Of a DNA stretch of 14,097 bases, positions 13,866-14,097 are shown one piece after another. Source of the DNA: JAFGPJ01 sp964439135 (GTDB lineage: Bacteria; Planctomycetota; Phycisphaerae; Sedimentisphaerales; Anaerobacaceae); the NCBI GenBank assembly GCA_964439135.1, contig CAYTNN010000119.1, positions 1 through 14,097 on the forward strand, given 5' to 3'. The notes under the pieces were generated by a model. The model had not been told where the DNA came from. It did not search any database and was given only the letters and a program-made list of their open reading frames with translations. The translations under genes were made by a program, and so were the position numbers. Each line of letters opens with the position of its first letter. Position 1 is the stretch's first letter.

Positions 13866-14097
13866 ATGTACGTCGAAATCGAATTAAAGCTCAAGGTTGG
13901 CTCACTGCCGGAAGTAGAGCAGAAGCTTTCTGAACTTGGTGCGGAGTTTCTGGCAGAGCAGTTACAGACGGATTATCTTTTTGATGAAGCAAACGCTGCG
14001 CTGACCACAACCGACCGATGCCTTCGACTACGCAGGCAGTCAGTCGCCGGCAGCGAAAGATTTTTTTTGACTTACAAAGGCGCCAAAGAAAAAAGCA
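13866..14097 (+). CDS. CYTH-domain protein, partial (class IV adenylate cyclase or thiamine-triphosphatase-like)
   Basis: Only the first 77 codons lie inside the window and no stop is reached. The protein begins M-Y-V-E-I-E-L-K-L-K-V, with the defining E-x-E-x-K motif at E4, E6 and K8. Further family positions are D-Y-L-F-D (39-43), C-L-R-L-R-R-Q and F-L-T-Y-K-G-A-K-E, which supply the tunnel arginines and lysines that hold triphosphate. The CYTH family includes class IV adenylate cyclase (CyaB), thiamine triphosphatase and inorganic triphosphatases, and the substrate cannot be told from this part. The ATG at 13866 is chosen because it puts the E-x-E-x-K strand at the N-terminus. ATGs at 13853 and 13862 are in other frames. 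GGA at 13855-13857 is a weak SD. It lies 12 nt after the protease stop. Confidence 0.88.
   Translation, partial: MYVEIELKLKVGSLPEVEQKLSELGAEFLAEQLQTDYLFDEANAALTTTDRCLRLRRQSVAGSERFFLTYKGAKEKS

Overview
The window is bacterial and probably from a Planctomycetota genome of the Phycisphaerae type. The main pointer is a short interspersed repeat at the left end (core ACAAAGCCAATTT, read as K-Q-S-Q-F in one frame), which I associate with intergenic DNA of such genomes. This is from memory and not proven here. A TolC-type outer-membrane factor with a lipobox shows a double-membrane (diderm) envelope. The DNA is dense with genes, with one large divergent intergenic region (4701-5269) separating two transcription units.

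Left part (218-4700, minus strand): a four-gene unit transcribed leftward, hom - apgM-like phosphotransferase - lysC - thermonuclease. Three are aspartate-family amino-acid genes. Aspartokinase (LysC) opens the pathway and homoserine dehydrogenase (Hom) makes homoserine. The alkaline-phosphatase-superfamily protein between them matches the group proposed, from gene context, to be an alternative homoserine kinase. The joints are tight: the hom stop overlaps a TTG start for the apgM-like gene, which has a strong Shine-Dalgarno (SD) site, and the lysC stop overlaps a GTG start for the nuclease. lysC also carries an internal in-frame start with a good ribosome site, as expected for a separate regulatory beta subunit.

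Middle (about 4948-9633, plus strand): a sigma70-like promoter, a leader of about 210-285 nt with several perfect hairpins and a repeated GATAACGATA element, then four closely spaced genes. They encode a VTC-type polyphosphate polymerase domain protein, a DUF4956 membrane protein, a HlyD-type periplasmic adaptor and a TolC-family outer-membrane lipoprotein. No ABC, RND or MFS pump is present. I propose that the VTC/DUF4956 pair takes the place of the pump, so that the cluster could make a polyphosphate-like polymer and export it across both membranes. This is the most novel item in the window, and it is inference.

Right part (9863-14097, plus strand): leuS (leucyl-tRNA synthetase), a secreted S8-family subtilisin-like protease in which the usual oxyanion asparagine appears to be replaced by histidine, and the first 77 codons of a CYTH-domain protein (class IV adenylate cyclase or thiamine-triphosphatase-like) cut by the window edge. 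The CYTH and VTC proteins both belong to the triphosphate tunnel metalloenzyme superfamily.
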